Origin: Fluviicola sp.
Lineage (GTDB): Bacteria > Bacteroidota > Bacteroidia > Flavobacteriales_D > Crocinitomicaceae
Direction: 5' to 3'
DNA: 64,000 nt
Assembly (NCBI RefSeq): GCF_039596395.1
Contig: NZ_JBCNJT010000001.1
Span: forward strand, 1 to 64,000
Part shown: positions 39,086-47,950 of the stretch, piece by piece
Layout of the letters: every line of letters begins with the position of its first letter
Numbering within the stretch: position 1 is the stretch's first letter
The notes under the pieces: generated by a model
What the model saw: the letters and a program-made list of their open reading frames with translations, nothing else
The model's database searches: none
What the model was told of the DNA's origin: nothing
Program-made: the position numbers and the translations under genes

Positions 39086-39988
39086 ATGAAAAAGATAGTA
39101 GCATTGATTATGGGATTTGTTTGGGTGAATGGTTTCGCCCAACAGGATCCTCACTTTACTCAATTTTTCGATAACACCTTGTTTGTTAACCCGGCTTACG
39201 CAGGAAGTAAAGATGTGTTGAACATCACAACGCTTCACCGCGAACAATGGGTAGGATTTGCAGGAAGGCCGGTCTCAACGACTGTGAGTGTTCATTCACC
39301 GTTGAAGTATCGTTCGATCGGTTTGGGGATTACCTACATCAATGACAATGTGGGGCCAGTGAAGCAAAACCTGTTTTACGGGGATTTTTCCTATACGCTG
39401 CGGTTCAAGAATAAATCGAAGTTGGCTTTCGGTGTCAAAGGCGGGATCAACCTGATCAATATCGGTTCCAACAACCTGAACACAACCGTGGATGGTGATG
39501 TGAACCTGATGAACAATGTGCGCAACCTGGTAAATCCGAATTTTGGATTCGGTGTTTATTACCATACTCCGAAATGGTTTATCGGAGCAAGTACTCCTAA
39601 ATTACTGGAGAAAAGCTACGACGGATCCAAAACAAACCTGGAGAAGCGTCATTATTTCGCGCATGCAGGAGGGGTAATCAAACTGAATGAAGATTGGAAA
39701 CTGAGACCGATAGCGCAGGTGAAATTTACACCGGGTGCACCCTTGAGTATAGATATTTCTGCCGCGGGAATTTACCGTGACCGATTCTACATCGGGGCAT
39801 TGTACCGTCCGGAAGCAGCTGTGGGAGCTTTTGCTCAATTCCAGGTAAGCAATCAATTCAGACTAGGATTTGCAACCGATTTCGGAACGCAAAAAATCCG
39901 CAATTACAACTATGGTACGTTCGAGATCATGTTGTCGTATGATTTTGTATTTAAAAATTCAGGAGTACGTTCTCCGCGTTACTTCTAA
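39086..39988 (+). CDS. PorP/SprF-family protein paired with the giant adhesin
   Basis: This 300-residue protein has a signal peptide (cut after FAQ, residue 19). The classic family block follows: QDPHFTQFFDNTLFVNPAYAGSKDVLNITTLHREQWVGFAGRP. Barrel strands run to a C-terminal EIMLSYDFVF strand. In gliding bacteria SprF is needed to put the type B adhesin SprB on the surface, and the gene normally follows the adhesin, as here (32 bp downstream). The PorE-like gene begins 5 bp after its stop, so the three genes form one operon under the LytTR-type promoter. Confidence 0.95.
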   Translation: MKKIVALIMGFVWVNGFAQQDPHFTQFFDNTLFVNPAYAGSKDVLNITTLHREQWVGFAGRPVSTTVSVHSPLKYRSIGLGITYINDNVGPVKQNLFYGDFSYTLRFKNKSKLAFGVKGGINLINIGSNNLNTTVDGDVNLMNNVRNLVNPNFGFGVYYHTPKWFIGASTPKLLEKSYDGSKTNLEKRHYFAHAGGVIKLNEDWKLRPIAQVKFTPGAPLSIDISAAGIYRDRFYIGALYRPEAAVGAFAQFQVSNQFRLGFATDFGTQKIRNYNYGTFEIMLSYDFVFKNSGVRSPRYF

Positions 39989-39993
39989 TTTGA

Positions 39994-42231
39994 ATGAACA
40001 TGAGACAAATTACTTTAACATTCGCACTGCTTTTGGCTGTTCACGTAGTATACGGACAGGCAGGGAAATTGCGCAGAGCAGATAATTATTACCATACCCT
40101 TGCATTTGCTTTGGCTGCTGACCAGTACGAAGGATTGCTTGGCTCAGAAGTGGACTCGCCTCAGATGCAGTCAAAACTCGCGTACAGTTATTTCCGTACA
40201 GAGCAATTTGAAAAGGCGGAAAAAATCTACGCAACGGTTCTGGAAAAGTCATCCGATACAGAAGATATGTATCGCTATGCACAGGTATTGAAAATCAATG
40301 GTAAATATGCTTTGTCAGACGAATGGATGAGCAAGTTTGCGGCGTTGAAACCGGAGGATGCACGTTCACAATCGTTCATGGCTCAGAAGAATTACCGCGA
40401 ATACATTGAGGCATCGGCGCCGCGTTTTAGCATTGAAAACTGGAAAAACAATACGGAGTTTACAGATTTCGGAGCTTACCCGTCCCTGGACCAAACCCGT
40501 TTGTATTTTCTTTCGAACCGCTCGGAGCGGGCGTTCATACACAATAACTGGACGTGGAACAATGAACGCTTCCTGGAATTGCATGTAGCAACAATGGATG
40601 CCAGGAATGAAGTGGTGAACCAGGAAGTTCTTCCTAAAAAAGTAAACAGCCGTTTTCACGAAGGGCCGGTAGGCTTTCATCCGAACGGGAAATGGGTGGT
40701 CTACACACGCAATAACATGACGAAAGGAAGCAAGCGCAAAGACAAGCAGGGAATTCAAAACCTGAAATTGTATATTGCAGATATCCGCGACGGAAAGTGG
40801 GTGAACGAAAGAGAATTCACCTATAATTCAAAAGATTATTCGGTGGGACATCCGGGTTTTACTCCCGACGGAAAATGGATGTACTTTTCTTCGGACAAAC
40901 CGGGAGGATTTGGCGGAGCAGATATTTATAAGGTAGCAGTAAAAGAAGATGGAACCTTCGGGGAACCGGTAAATCTGGGAAAAGAGATCAATACCGAAGG
41001 GCAGGAAATGTTCCCATGGATAAGCCCGGAAGGACATTTGTTTTTCAGTTCGGACGGACTTACCGGTCTGGGCGGATTGGACTTGTTTGTGTGGTTATCC
41101 GATAACGGAAACTTTACAGAAGTTCGAAACTGCGGCACCGTATTGAACTCAAGCTACGATGATTTTGCACTAAGCACTTTGAAAGATGGGAAAGAAGGTT
41201 ATTTTTCTTCGAATCGTCCGGGTGGCAAAGGTGGCGACGATATCTACCATTTTCAGCAATTGACGCCGTTCAACCTCGGTTTACTGGTAAAGGGAACTAC
41301 GAAGGATAAAAATTCAGGGATTCTTGCACAAACGAAAGTTTGGTTAATGAATGCAGCGGCTCAGAAACTGGATTCGGTCCTTTCAGACGAAAACGGGAAT
41401 TTCGAATTCCGTTTGAAGCGCGATATGAACTACCAATTAGTAGCTCAAAAACCGGATTATTTTGACGGAAAGGCATCTGTTACAACGATTCAGCTGCCGG
41501 CAGAAACACGTATGATCGAGAAAGACCTGATGCTGGAAAAAGATCCCGGATTTGCACTACTGGCAATCATTAAAGATGCCAAAACCTCTCAAATGCTGGA
41601 CAGTGTAAAAGTGGAGATTACAGATGTTCGAACGGATAAGCAGGTCATTGCCGATCAGACCGACAGTAAGGGAGAAATCTTTCAGTCACTTGCATCCAAT
41701 AAAATAGGGGATGTGTTGAATTACACAATCAAATTATCGCGGCCGGGTTACCTCACAAAAGAATTGAAATACACGGTTTCCCTGACACAGGCCGGAGTCA
41801 TTGAATTGCATAAAGCACTGGATTTGAATATGGATAAACTGGCTGCCGGAATTGATTTAGCTACAGTGATCGATATCAAACCGATTTATTTCGACCTGGG
41901 CAAATACATTATCCGTAAAGATGCGGCCAGGGAATTGGATAAGATCGTGAAAGTAATGACCGACTACCCGACGATGGTTATTGAGTTGGGTTCACACACA
42001 GATTGCCGTGGTTCGATCGCTTCCAACGAGAAATTATCTGATAATCGTGCGAAAGCTTCAGCGGCTTACATCAAAGCGCGTATCCAAAATCCGGAACGCA
42101 TTTACGGAAAAGGATACGGTGAGTCGAAATTGAAAAACGGATGTGCCTGTGAAGGTCCTGTGAAATCCACGTGTTCTGAAACGGAGCACCAGGAAAACAG
42201 AAGAACAGAGTTCATCATTCAGAAAATGTAA
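39994..42231 (+). CDS. PorE-like OmpA-family protein with TPR, PD40 and carboxypeptidase-regulatory-like domains
   Basis: This 745-residue exported protein has a signal peptide ending near VYGQ (residue 22). TPR-type helices (about 25-120) precede PD40 propeller blades (FHPNGKWVVYTRN, FTPDGKWMYFSSDKPGGFGGADIY and SPEGHLFFSSDGLTGLGGLDLF; about 170-420). Two carboxypeptidase-regulatory-like beta domains (about 430-610) follow, then a C-terminal OmpA domain (YFDLGKYIIRKDAARELDKI, ELGSHTDCRGSIASNEKLSDNRA) that should bind peptidoglycan. It links the surface adhesin system to the cell wall. It is the last gene of the adhesin operon and ends at a terminator. Confidence 0.92.
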   Translation: MNMRQITLTFALLLAVHVVYGQAGKLRRADNYYHTLAFALAADQYEGLLGSEVDSPQMQSKLAYSYFRTEQFEKAEKIYATVLEKSSDTEDMYRYAQVLKINGKYALSDEWMSKFAALKPEDARSQSFMAQKNYREYIEASAPRFSIENWKNNTEFTDFGAYPSLDQTRLYFLSNRSERAFIHNNWTWNNERFLELHVATMDARNEVVNQEVLPKKVNSRFHEGPVGFHPNGKWVVYTRNNMTKGSKRKDKQGIQNLKLYIADIRDGKWVNEREFTYNSKDYSVGHPGFTPDGKWMYFSSDKPGGFGGADIYKVAVKEDGTFGEPVNLGKEINTEGQEMFPWISPEGHLFFSSDGLTGLGGLDLFVWLSDNGNFTEVRNCGTVLNSSYDDFALSTLKDGKEGYFSSNRPGGKGGDDIYHFQQLTPFNLGLLVKGTTKDKNSGILAQTKVWLMNAAAQKLDSVLSDENGNFEFRLKRDMNYQLVAQKPDYFDGKASVTTIQLPAETRMIEKDLMLEKDPGFALLAIIKDAKTSQMLDSVKVEITDVRTDKQVIADQTDSKGEIFQSLASNKIGDVLNYTIKLSRPGYLTKELKYTVSLTQAGVIELHKALDLNMDKLAAGIDLATVIDIKPIYFDLGKYIIRKDAARELDKIVKVMTDYPTMVIELGSHTDCRGSIASNEKLSDNRAKASAAYIKARIQNPERIYGKGYGESKLKNGCACEGPVKSTCSETEHQENRRTEFIIQKM

Positions 42232-42255
42232 TAGTGTTAGATTGAGAAGTGAAAG

Positions 42256-42282
42256 AGGAGCTCCGGTATGGGCTCCTTTTTT
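42256..42282 (+). terminator. Terminator of the adhesin operon
   Basis: AGGAGC (42256-42261) pairs with GCTCCT (42272-42277) and about six T residues follow. Its GTGTTAG and GGAGCTCC context recurs in modified form in the hairpin array at 42880-43250. Confidence 0.88.
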
Positions 42283-42335
42283 CGTATCCTGAAACAACAG
42301 ATGCATTTGATTCAGGAGTTTTGTCGGATAATCGC

Positions 42336-42404
42336 CTCACTTATGATCATTTCTGCTCACTTATAAAAAGTTGTTTTCACCTGCCTGTCGCGAAACTAAA
42401 TTTG
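42336..42404 (+). promoter_or_regulatory. LytTR-type direct repeat with -7 box (copy 2)
   Basis: CTCACTTAT is at 42336-42344 and 42356-42364 (20-bp period). TAAATTTG, an exact -7 match, starts 32 bp later (42397-42404). Flanking bases also match copy 1 (CACTTATAAAAA, then AACTAAATTYG). No intact gene follows. Confidence 0.7.
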
Positions 42405-42499
42405 CTGGAAGAACCTCTCTTTTCGGGATGATTAGGTTCGAAATAGATGAATGAGATTATGGTAACGGAACCTGTATATGCAATTCCGAACCTGCAAAA

Positions 42500-42695
42500 A
42501 GTATAACTGAATTTTAACGGAGTTGCCATTTGGTGACTTCGTCAATGACAGAAGATCGATCCATGTCAATTACTACATGACAAACGGACCAGGTCTTTCT
42601 GTCAACCCCGGAAGCCGCTGCTTTGAGTAGTAGGATGTCCGGGGTCTTTTATTTTATATCAATCAGGCGGGTAATGACGGAATTATGCAGATAGT
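42500..42695 (+). pseudogene. Decayed fragment of an adhesin N-terminal region
   Basis: This stretch aligns with about 29345-29580 inside the giant adhesin gene. The words GACTTCGTCAATGACAGAAG, AGGTCTTTCTGTCAA, TGTCCGGGGTC and ATCAATCAGGC match in order, with several small gaps and a deletion of about 50 bp that break every frame. Together with the copy-2 promoter upstream it is the remnant of a second adhesin gene start. Confidence 0.85.
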
Positions 42696-42722
42696 TGCAG
42701 TCTTTGGCAGATAATCAAAACA

Positions 42723-42791
42723 CTCACTTATAGTCATTTCTGCTCACTTATAAAAGCATTCGTAAAATACCGTTTTAGCATACTAGCTTTG
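42723..42791 (+). promoter_or_regulatory. LytTR-type direct repeat with -7 box (copy 3)
   Basis: CTCACTTAT is at 42723-42731 and 42743-42751. TAGCTTTG, an exact TAnnTTTG match, follows 32 bp later (42784-42791). No protein-coding frame is visible downstream, only the hairpin array at 42880-43250. Confidence 0.7.
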
Positions 42792-42796
42792 TAGTG

Positions 42797-43250
42797 TTAG
42801 GGATCGGGATAAATGCTTTGAGAAGAGAATAACTGATTCGCAAACCGAATAAAACAGATTGATTCAAGTAATAGTAAGTGGTAGGTTGAATAAGAAAAAG
42901 GGAGTTGTCCGCTCTGGATGACTCCACGATTCTTCAGAAAGAACAAACCGGATCATATTATGAAATACATATAAGTTCTTAGATTGGTTAGGTAAGTTGA
43001 ATAGTGTGAAGAGGAGTTGTCCGGTTCATTGGAAGGCTCCTCTTGTTTTCAAAAACAAACGATAAGGTTTTGGATTAGGTAAGGTTAGGTTTAATGTGAA
43101 AAAGGGGGAGCCGCAAGCTACGATAAATGGCTCCTCTTTTTCTAAAGGCCAATGTCTGATCCGCATGGAAATTCCATGCAAAGAGTTAGGTTAGTTGATT
43201 AGTGTGATCAGGAGGGGAATTCGCAACAGTGAATATCCCCTCTTTTTCTT
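42797..43250 (+). ncRNA. Candidate structured non-coding transcript: four-unit hairpin array
   Basis: Four units spaced about 100 bp apart (starting near 42880, 42986, 43078 and 43185) each carry a leader like GGTTAGGTNAGTTGAATAGTGTGA and then a GC-rich hairpin. Hairpins are GGAGT-ACTCC (42901-42925), AAGAGGAG-CTCCTCTT (43009-43044), GGGGAGCC-GGCTCCTC (43105-43136) and GAGGGG-CCCCTC (43212-43242). The last three are followed by T-rich runs. A promoter-like signal lies upstream at 42784. It could be an RNA, or a stack of copied terminator regions. Confidence 0.45.
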
Positions 43251-43261
43251 GATATAAAACG

Positions 43262-43288
43262 AAAAGCCCGGACTATATCCGGGCTTTT
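43262..43288 (-). terminator. Bidirectional terminator before the LURP-one-like gene end
   Basis: AAAAGCCCGGA (43262-43272) pairs perfectly with TCCGGGCTTTT (43278-43288) around a 5-nt loop. T runs occur on both strands. Confidence 0.9.
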
Positions 43289-43300
43289 AATTATTTGATT

Positions 43301-43951
43301 TTATCCTCTTCTTCTTTCGAGTAAGATCATCATCATCAGTGAAAGAACGATGCATTCATCTTCGCCTGCATGGTTTGTCGGGCCGATTTTTTCCAGGGTG
43401 AATTTACGACCGAACATTGAAGGGTTTTTCTTCAAGCGCATTACTTTGGAGCCGTCCGGCCTTCCTACAATGTACTTCGGGTTGAAAACATATCCTGTGA
43501 ACATTCCTAAAATGGGAATTTCACTGAAAAGCCCATCGAATACTTTAGTCCAGGCGTTTTCCTCCATGATGTGAAAAGCCAGGTGTTCCTGCTGATCGTA
43601 TACATCGTACCGTGCTCTCCAGATGGAAGCCCATCCTTTGCGGGCAACACGTCCTTTTTCGACCCCGTTCTTATCGGTGAAAACGTAAGTTGCCGAGAAA
43701 TCGATCCACTTATTCGCCTTGATCGTAAATTCCAGGTTCTTTTTATTCGTATCCGTAAACACCTGGATTTCTTCAATAAACTTGAACATCTTCTGGCGCA
43801 CGTATGCAAGCGTTGCAGAACTGGCATCTTCAATGACAAAATCATTCGCCAAAGTCCCGATTTTGAAAGTGAACTTCAGCGGGTAATTTAAGTTACTGAG
43901 ATCAACGTTCTTTTGGGAGAAGAAACTCATGTTATCTAATACATCACTCAT
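43301..43951 (-). CDS. LURP-one-related / Tubby-C-like protein
   Basis: This 216-residue protein has no signal peptide. It shows LURP-one features: the ASSATLAYVRQKMFKFIEEIQVF strand-turn-strand block, IKANKWIDFSATYVF, and GRVARKGWASIWRARYDVYD. These give a beta barrel with a central helix, as in phospholipid scramblase-like and Tubby-C folds. Bacterial members have no settled function. Its start lies 3 bp downstream of the DUF1801 gene stop, so the two are one operon. Confidence 0.75.
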   Translation of the reverse strand: MSDVLDNMSFFSQKNVDLSNLNYPLKFTFKIGTLANDFVIEDASSATLAYVRQKMFKFIEEIQVFTDTNKKNLEFTIKANKWIDFSATYVFTDKNGVEKGRVARKGWASIWRARYDVYDQQEHLAFHIMEENAWTKVFDGLFSEIPILGMFTGYVFNPKYIVGRPDGSKVMRLKKNPSMFGRKFTLEKIGPTNHAGEDECIVLSLMMMILLERRRG

Positions 43952-43954
43952 AAT

Positions 43955-44419
43955 CTATTTGGATTTTGGTTTATAATTGCTTTCGTAGGTATCGATCCAA
44001 TCCTGAGGGGTTACTTTAGCAACCAATCGACCGATCAGTTCAAATGGGATTTGGTCCGGTTTTTTGAAACGCACACAGCTTTTCCCCATGTCCAGTTTGG
44101 TCTTGCTTACTTTGGCATATTCCGTTTGGAACCAATCCAGGAGTTTCGGATCCGCATACAATCCCATGTGGTAAAATGCGATGAAATTCTTCTGTGAAGC
44201 AAAACTCATAAAAGGCAAAGGCAATTTGGGATCGCAATGATAGCCTGCCGGATACAGGGAATGAGGAACGGCATAACCGATCATTCCATACCCGATTCCT
44301 TCACTAAATCCCTGAGGAAGATTGTCCAAAATGGTTTTTCTCAGTGTCATCATTGCTTCCTGCCGGTCTTCCGGACAATTTGCAATGATTTGTTCCGGTG
44401 TTGTTCCTTCTGTTTTCAT
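43955..44419 (-). CDS. DUF1801 (YdhG-like) protein
   Basis: I start at ATG 44419 (154 residues) rather than the TTG at 44437. The sequence has the DUF1801 pattern: TLRKTILDNLPQGFSEGIGYGMIGYAVP near the N-terminus, PFMSFASQKNFIAFYHMGLYA in the middle, and MGKSCVRFKKPDQIPFELI, then a C-terminal helix. The function is unknown. Relatives are small cytoplasmic proteins, some linked to stress. It is the first gene of the pair with the LURP-one-like gene. Confidence 0.85.
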   Translation of the reverse strand: MKTEGTTPEQIIANCPEDRQEAMMTLRKTILDNLPQGFSEGIGYGMIGYAVPHSLYPAGYHCDPKLPLPFMSFASQKNFIAFYHMGLYADPKLLDWFQTEYAKVSKTKLDMGKSCVRFKKPDQIPFELIGRLVAKVTPQDWIDTYESNYKPKSK

Positions 44420-44562
44420 GTGTACCGAAGATACCAAAAAGATTTAAAACCCGAATTCCGATTACAGGCATACCATTAGATTATGGATGAAAACCGCTGA
44501 CGTATCAAACTTCTTGTGAATGGATCACTAAAGCAATTGTGTTAGTTTTGAAAAAGTTAGAG

Positions 44563-44600
44563 AAAAAAAGACCGGTACTGTTTGAGAACCGGCCCTCTTT
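44563..44600 (-). terminator. Terminator of the 623-residue T9SS protein operon
   Basis: On the minus strand GGCCGGT (44594-44588) pairs with ACCGGTC (44576-44570) with one G-U pair. A run of T follows (44569-44563). Confidence 0.85.
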
Positions 44601-44618
44601 ATTTTCAATGAATGAAAT

Positions 44619-46490
44619 TTATTCGATAATGATCTTGTGTGTGGACAATACTTTGCCGTCCTGAGAGATGGTCAGGAAGTAGAACCCGTTTTGAAATTCG
44701 CGGGTATCCATGGAATAGTATGTCAATCCTTTCTGAACGGTTTGGCTGTAGTCCAGTACTTTTTGACCATTCAAAGTAGAAAGTGTCAATTGGTAAGCGG
44801 ATTCTGTTTTAGACGAAAGAACCACATTCAGGTTTTCATCAGCCGGATTCGGGAATGCTTTGACCAATTCCAGGTCATTCATGAATTGCTGTTCGATTGA
44901 CAGGGTATTTGAAGTAACATTTGAACCGTTGTTGCGAACCATTCTTACGCGATAGTAAGACATTCCGGTAAGCGGTTGCATATCCTCGAATTGGTAATTC
45001 AATGCATCCAGACTTAAGCCTTGTGCTTCCAGTTCACCGATTCCGGTATAATCACTTCCGTTTTCACTGCGCTCAATGATGTATTTATCCACATTGAACT
45101 CACTGGAACTTGTCCATTTCAGGATATTGTAACCCGATTCGCTTTCGCCGGATAAACTCATGGTTTCTGCTCCGAGCGGTGAACAACTCACCACTGCAGT
45201 TCCACCGAATGATAATGGCACAGTCGTGATTGCGGAAGAGTAATTGGATAAACAAATGAGGTATTTGGTATAGGAAGCCGCAGTTACGGGTGCTTCCCAG
45301 TTGGTCATAGAAGTTGCACCGGCAGGAAGTGTGGAAGAGATCCCTGTAAATTGTTCGCAGGAACCGTTGTAATTACAGCGAACAGGAGCTTGTGTTCCGG
45401 CACTGATAGCAGAGCAGGTGGAAGGAGTATAAGCCCACATGGCCCAATCCAGGCAATTGAGTGTTCCGGAGTTCGGTGTTCCCAACTGGAAAGTTAAAGA
45501 ACCACCCGTCAATACGTTTACGATCATCCAGGTGCTGTTCAATTCTCCTGAAAGTAAACACCCCGGATTCGTACCGTTCACATTGGTAGAAGGATTTGCT
45601 GCGCAAAGCCCGGCGGAACATATTTCATTGATTGCTCCGTAACCGTTCGGGTCGATGGCAAAAGATGCGTTGGAGCAAACATTTGCCGCTACCACACAAT
45701 CTCCTGCAACGGTTGGCCCACCTGCCGGACAAGTCAGAGAGAATGAAATACTCGATGCTGCGGTAGAAGTAGCATCCAATATAAAGTAATAGGTTGTACC
45801 GGCAGTCAATGCTATAGATCCGACAGAGCCGGGTGTTGTTGCTGTCCCTGCACAGTTCCATCCTGTTGCAGAACATCCTCCCGTTTTCCATCCGATTGCG
45901 TAACCACCTCCTGTAACGGAAGTCACGTTAAACGAATAGTTTCCGGTAGAAGATGCCGTGTAGGAATATACTTGCTCCAAACCGGGTGTGGATGTTGCAC
46001 ACAAAGTAGAAACATACGAAGATGCACCTGTTGTACTCACAGTAAATCCCTGGCCGCATCCTGAAATGGGCGAGGGTGAGCCACAAGGTCCTGCACAGGA
46101 ACTGCACAGAATGGTTGTTGTTAAACAAGTTGTGCTGCCTGTTCCGCATCCGGTACAGTTTGCGTTCAGAGTCATGTAGTAGGTTCCGGAAGTAGCCGCT
46201 GTAAATGGAACGGATGAGGTTCCGAATGCAACTACCGGACCGGTGGGTGATCCGCTGTGTACCGTAATACATGCGGAAGGAGATACGGTTAATGTGTAGG
46301 AATTTCCTGCTACAACACCGGTTATGGTATTGTAGTCGCCTGTCCAGTTGCAGGAACTGATGGTTGTTGCGGTTGATCCTGTCGGTGCAGCGACTGATGA
46401 GAAAGAAGAACCTCCGGAACATTGTGCCTGGCTGTTTTCAGCCCAGCCGGCAAGTAGCGAAATGAGTAATAGGATGTAGCGATTTTTCAT
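44619..46490 (-). CDS. Exported T9SS type A cargo protein
   Basis: Starting at ATG 46490 the product is 623 residues with a signal peptide (to SQAQ, residue 23). The first 400 residues are Cys-, Ser-, Thr- and Gly-rich with repeated GTYYMTLNANCTGCGTGS/TTYYFILDATST patterns, like pre-peptidase C-type or lectin-like beta domains. About 450-540 is an FN3-like part (ILKWTSSSEFNVDKYIIERS). The end (AFPNPADENLNVVLSSK to HKIIIE) is a T9SS type A sorting domain. It is probably attached to or released from the surface; the ligand is unknown. It follows the 208-residue exported protein by about 10 bp. Confidence 0.85.
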   Translation of the reverse strand: MKNRYILLLISLLAGWAENSQAQCSGGSSFSSVAAPTGSTATTISSCNWTGDYNTITGVVAGNSYTLTVSPSACITVHSGSPTGPVVAFGTSSVPFTAATSGTYYMTLNANCTGCGTGSTTCLTTTILCSSCAGPCGSPSPISGCGQGFTVSTTGASSYVSTLCATSTPGLEQVYSYTASSTGNYSFNVTSVTGGGYAIGWKTGGCSATGWNCAGTATTPGSVGSIALTAGTTYYFILDATSTAASSISFSLTCPAGGPTVAGDCVVAANVCSNASFAIDPNGYGAINEICSAGLCAANPSTNVNGTNPGCLLSGELNSTWMIVNVLTGGSLTFQLGTPNSGTLNCLDWAMWAYTPSTCSAISAGTQAPVRCNYNGSCEQFTGISSTLPAGATSMTNWEAPVTAASYTKYLICLSNYSSAITTVPLSFGGTAVVSCSPLGAETMSLSGESESGYNILKWTSSSEFNVDKYIIERSENGSDYTGIGELEAQGLSLDALNYQFEDMQPLTGMSYYRVRMVRNNGSNVTSNTLSIEQQFMNDLELVKAFPNPADENLNVVLSSKTESAYQLTLSTLNGQKVLDYSQTVQKGLTYYSMDTREFQNGFYFLTISQDGKVLSTHKIIIE

Positions 46491-46500
46491 GTGCAGCAAA

Positions 46501-47124
46501 TTAATCGATGATTAAATAGGTCGATTCCGTGAGGATTTGTGTTCGTCTGACCTCGTCCAGTGTCCTTAGCTCCTTAAAGCTGACGTGAAGGCGGTTTGTA
46601 TCGGATGTTAACTGCAGATAAGCAGCCGGGTAGTCTCTTGCCCAATCCCAGACTTTCTCTTTGTAGGATTGAAAGTCGTCATCCGAAAAAGAACTGCTTG
46701 TCCAGGTCGGAAAAGGCCTCGCCGGAAGTTCGTTTACCAATTCATCCAGGTTGTAACCCTGAAGCAGGTTGTTCAGGTCATTTCCCGATTTTAAAGTAAT
46801 CAGGATGCTGTTTCGATATACGAATTGAACCGGTTGGTTCTGTTGTCTCAAATGTTCGTATTCCGTCACATCAAAATGCTGGATGTTCAGTAACTCGTGA
46901 ACCGAGATGCCGGTTTCTGAACTGTTGAATGAAAAACTGTTGGAAAAATAATTCCACAAAACCTGAAGCCTTTGAGGATCAATTTGAGCAATTTTTCGAA
47001 TTCTTTCCGGAATCTGATGCTTTTGTACCATTCGGTTGGAAGCGATCACCGAATAGTCCGTTTGAGCGAAAACCGCAGCAGATATGCTTGTTGTTACGCA
47101 GAGTAGTAGGTATAATGCCTTCAT
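46501..47124 (-). CDS. Exported protein of unknown function
   Basis: From ATG 47124 (rather than a GTG two codons earlier) the product is about 207 residues with a signal peptide ending near VFAQ. The mature part is Asn-, Gln- and Leu-rich (RIRKIAQIDPQRLQVLWNYFSNSF, LNIQHFDVTEYEHLRQQNQPVQFVYRNSILI), mostly helical then beta, with no family I recognise. It is directly upstream of the T9SS cargo gene in the same operon and may be a partner of it. Confidence 0.65.
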   Translation of the reverse strand: MKALYLLLCVTTSISAAVFAQTDYSVIASNRMVQKHQIPERIRKIAQIDPQRLQVLWNYFSNSFSFNSSETGISVHELLNIQHFDVTEYEHLRQQNQPVQFVYRNSILITLKSGNDLNNLLQGYNLDELVNELPARPFPTWTSSSFSDDDFQSYKEKVWDWARDYPAAYLQLTSDTNRLHVSFKELRTLDEVRRTQILTESTYLIID

Positions 47125-47294
47125 TATCACAGGATTTAAGACAAGTATACAAAATAACAGATAGTTAAAAGACTAACAAGTTATGAAAATGAACAAATTG
47201 CCCTTTTTATCGAGTGGAAATTAAGTTTCGATGAATATTTCGTGAATTTTGTGCTAAATACGCTTTGTAAGGTATTGAAAAGCAGTTGATTGAA

Positions 47295-47924
47295 TTAATT
47301 CGTTGTCATATCAACGTATACCACTGCTTTGGTCTCGAAAAATTCGCCTGCAAAGATGGTTTGAAGGGAATGAATGGTGTAGGATTGTTTGACCGGTGAT
47401 AATTCTTCTTTCAGATCGCCGCCCTTCAGGTACAAAATTCCGTTTGGAAACGGGTTCTTATTTTCTTTCAAAAATTTCCCTTTGGTCCAGGGTAAAAATG
47501 CTGGCATAGCTGTCACGGCCCTGCTCACGATGAAATCAAATTTTTCGGTGATTTCTTCTGCACGGGCATGTGTAGCACGAACGTTTTTCAGTTCCAAAGC
47601 CTGTGCAACTTCTTTGACCACTTTGATTTTCTTCCCGATGGAATCAACGAGGTGGAATTGTACTTCCGGAAATAAAATAGCTAAGGGGATTCCCGGAAAG
47701 CCACCGCCGGTCCCAATGTCCATCAACGAAGAACCGGGTGCAAATTTCATGATCTTTGCAATTCCCAGCGAATGAAGTACATGACGCTCGTAAAAATCAT
47801 CCGTATCCTTGCGGGAAATGACGTTAATCTGTGCGTTCCAAAACAAATACAATTCCTTCAACTGCTCAAATTGTGAACGTTGCTGATCTGTAAGATCCGG
47901 GAAGTATTTGAGGATTAAATCCAT
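47295..47924 (-). CDS. rsmG: 16S rRNA m7G527 methyltransferase RsmG
   Basis: This 209-residue protein has the Rossmann fold of RsmG. The SAM-binding loop is LMDIGTGGGFPGIPLAILFPE, and the ISRKDTDDFYERHVLHSLGI segment and SRAVTAMPAFLPW are the family blocks. Length fits the family. It methylates G527 of 16S rRNA, and its loss often gives low-level streptomycin resistance. It has its own unit downstream of purL, separated by a palindromic element. Confidence 0.94.
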   Translation of the reverse strand: MDLILKYFPDLTDQQRSQFEQLKELYLFWNAQINVISRKDTDDFYERHVLHSLGIAKIMKFAPGSSLMDIGTGGGFPGIPLAILFPEVQFHLVDSIGKKIKVVKEVAQALELKNVRATHARAEEITEKFDFIVSRAVTAMPAFLPWTKGKFLKENKNPFPNGILYLKGGDLKEELSPVKQSYTIHSLQTIFAGEFFETKAVVYVDMTTN

Positions 47925-47950
47925 GTTGAATGCGTAATTAGCAATTATAA

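Noticed and set aside
42232-43300. Short open frames in the gene-free stretch
   Set aside because: None keeps a start, length and codon pattern like the neighbours. The region is explained by promoters, a pseudogene fragment and hairpins.
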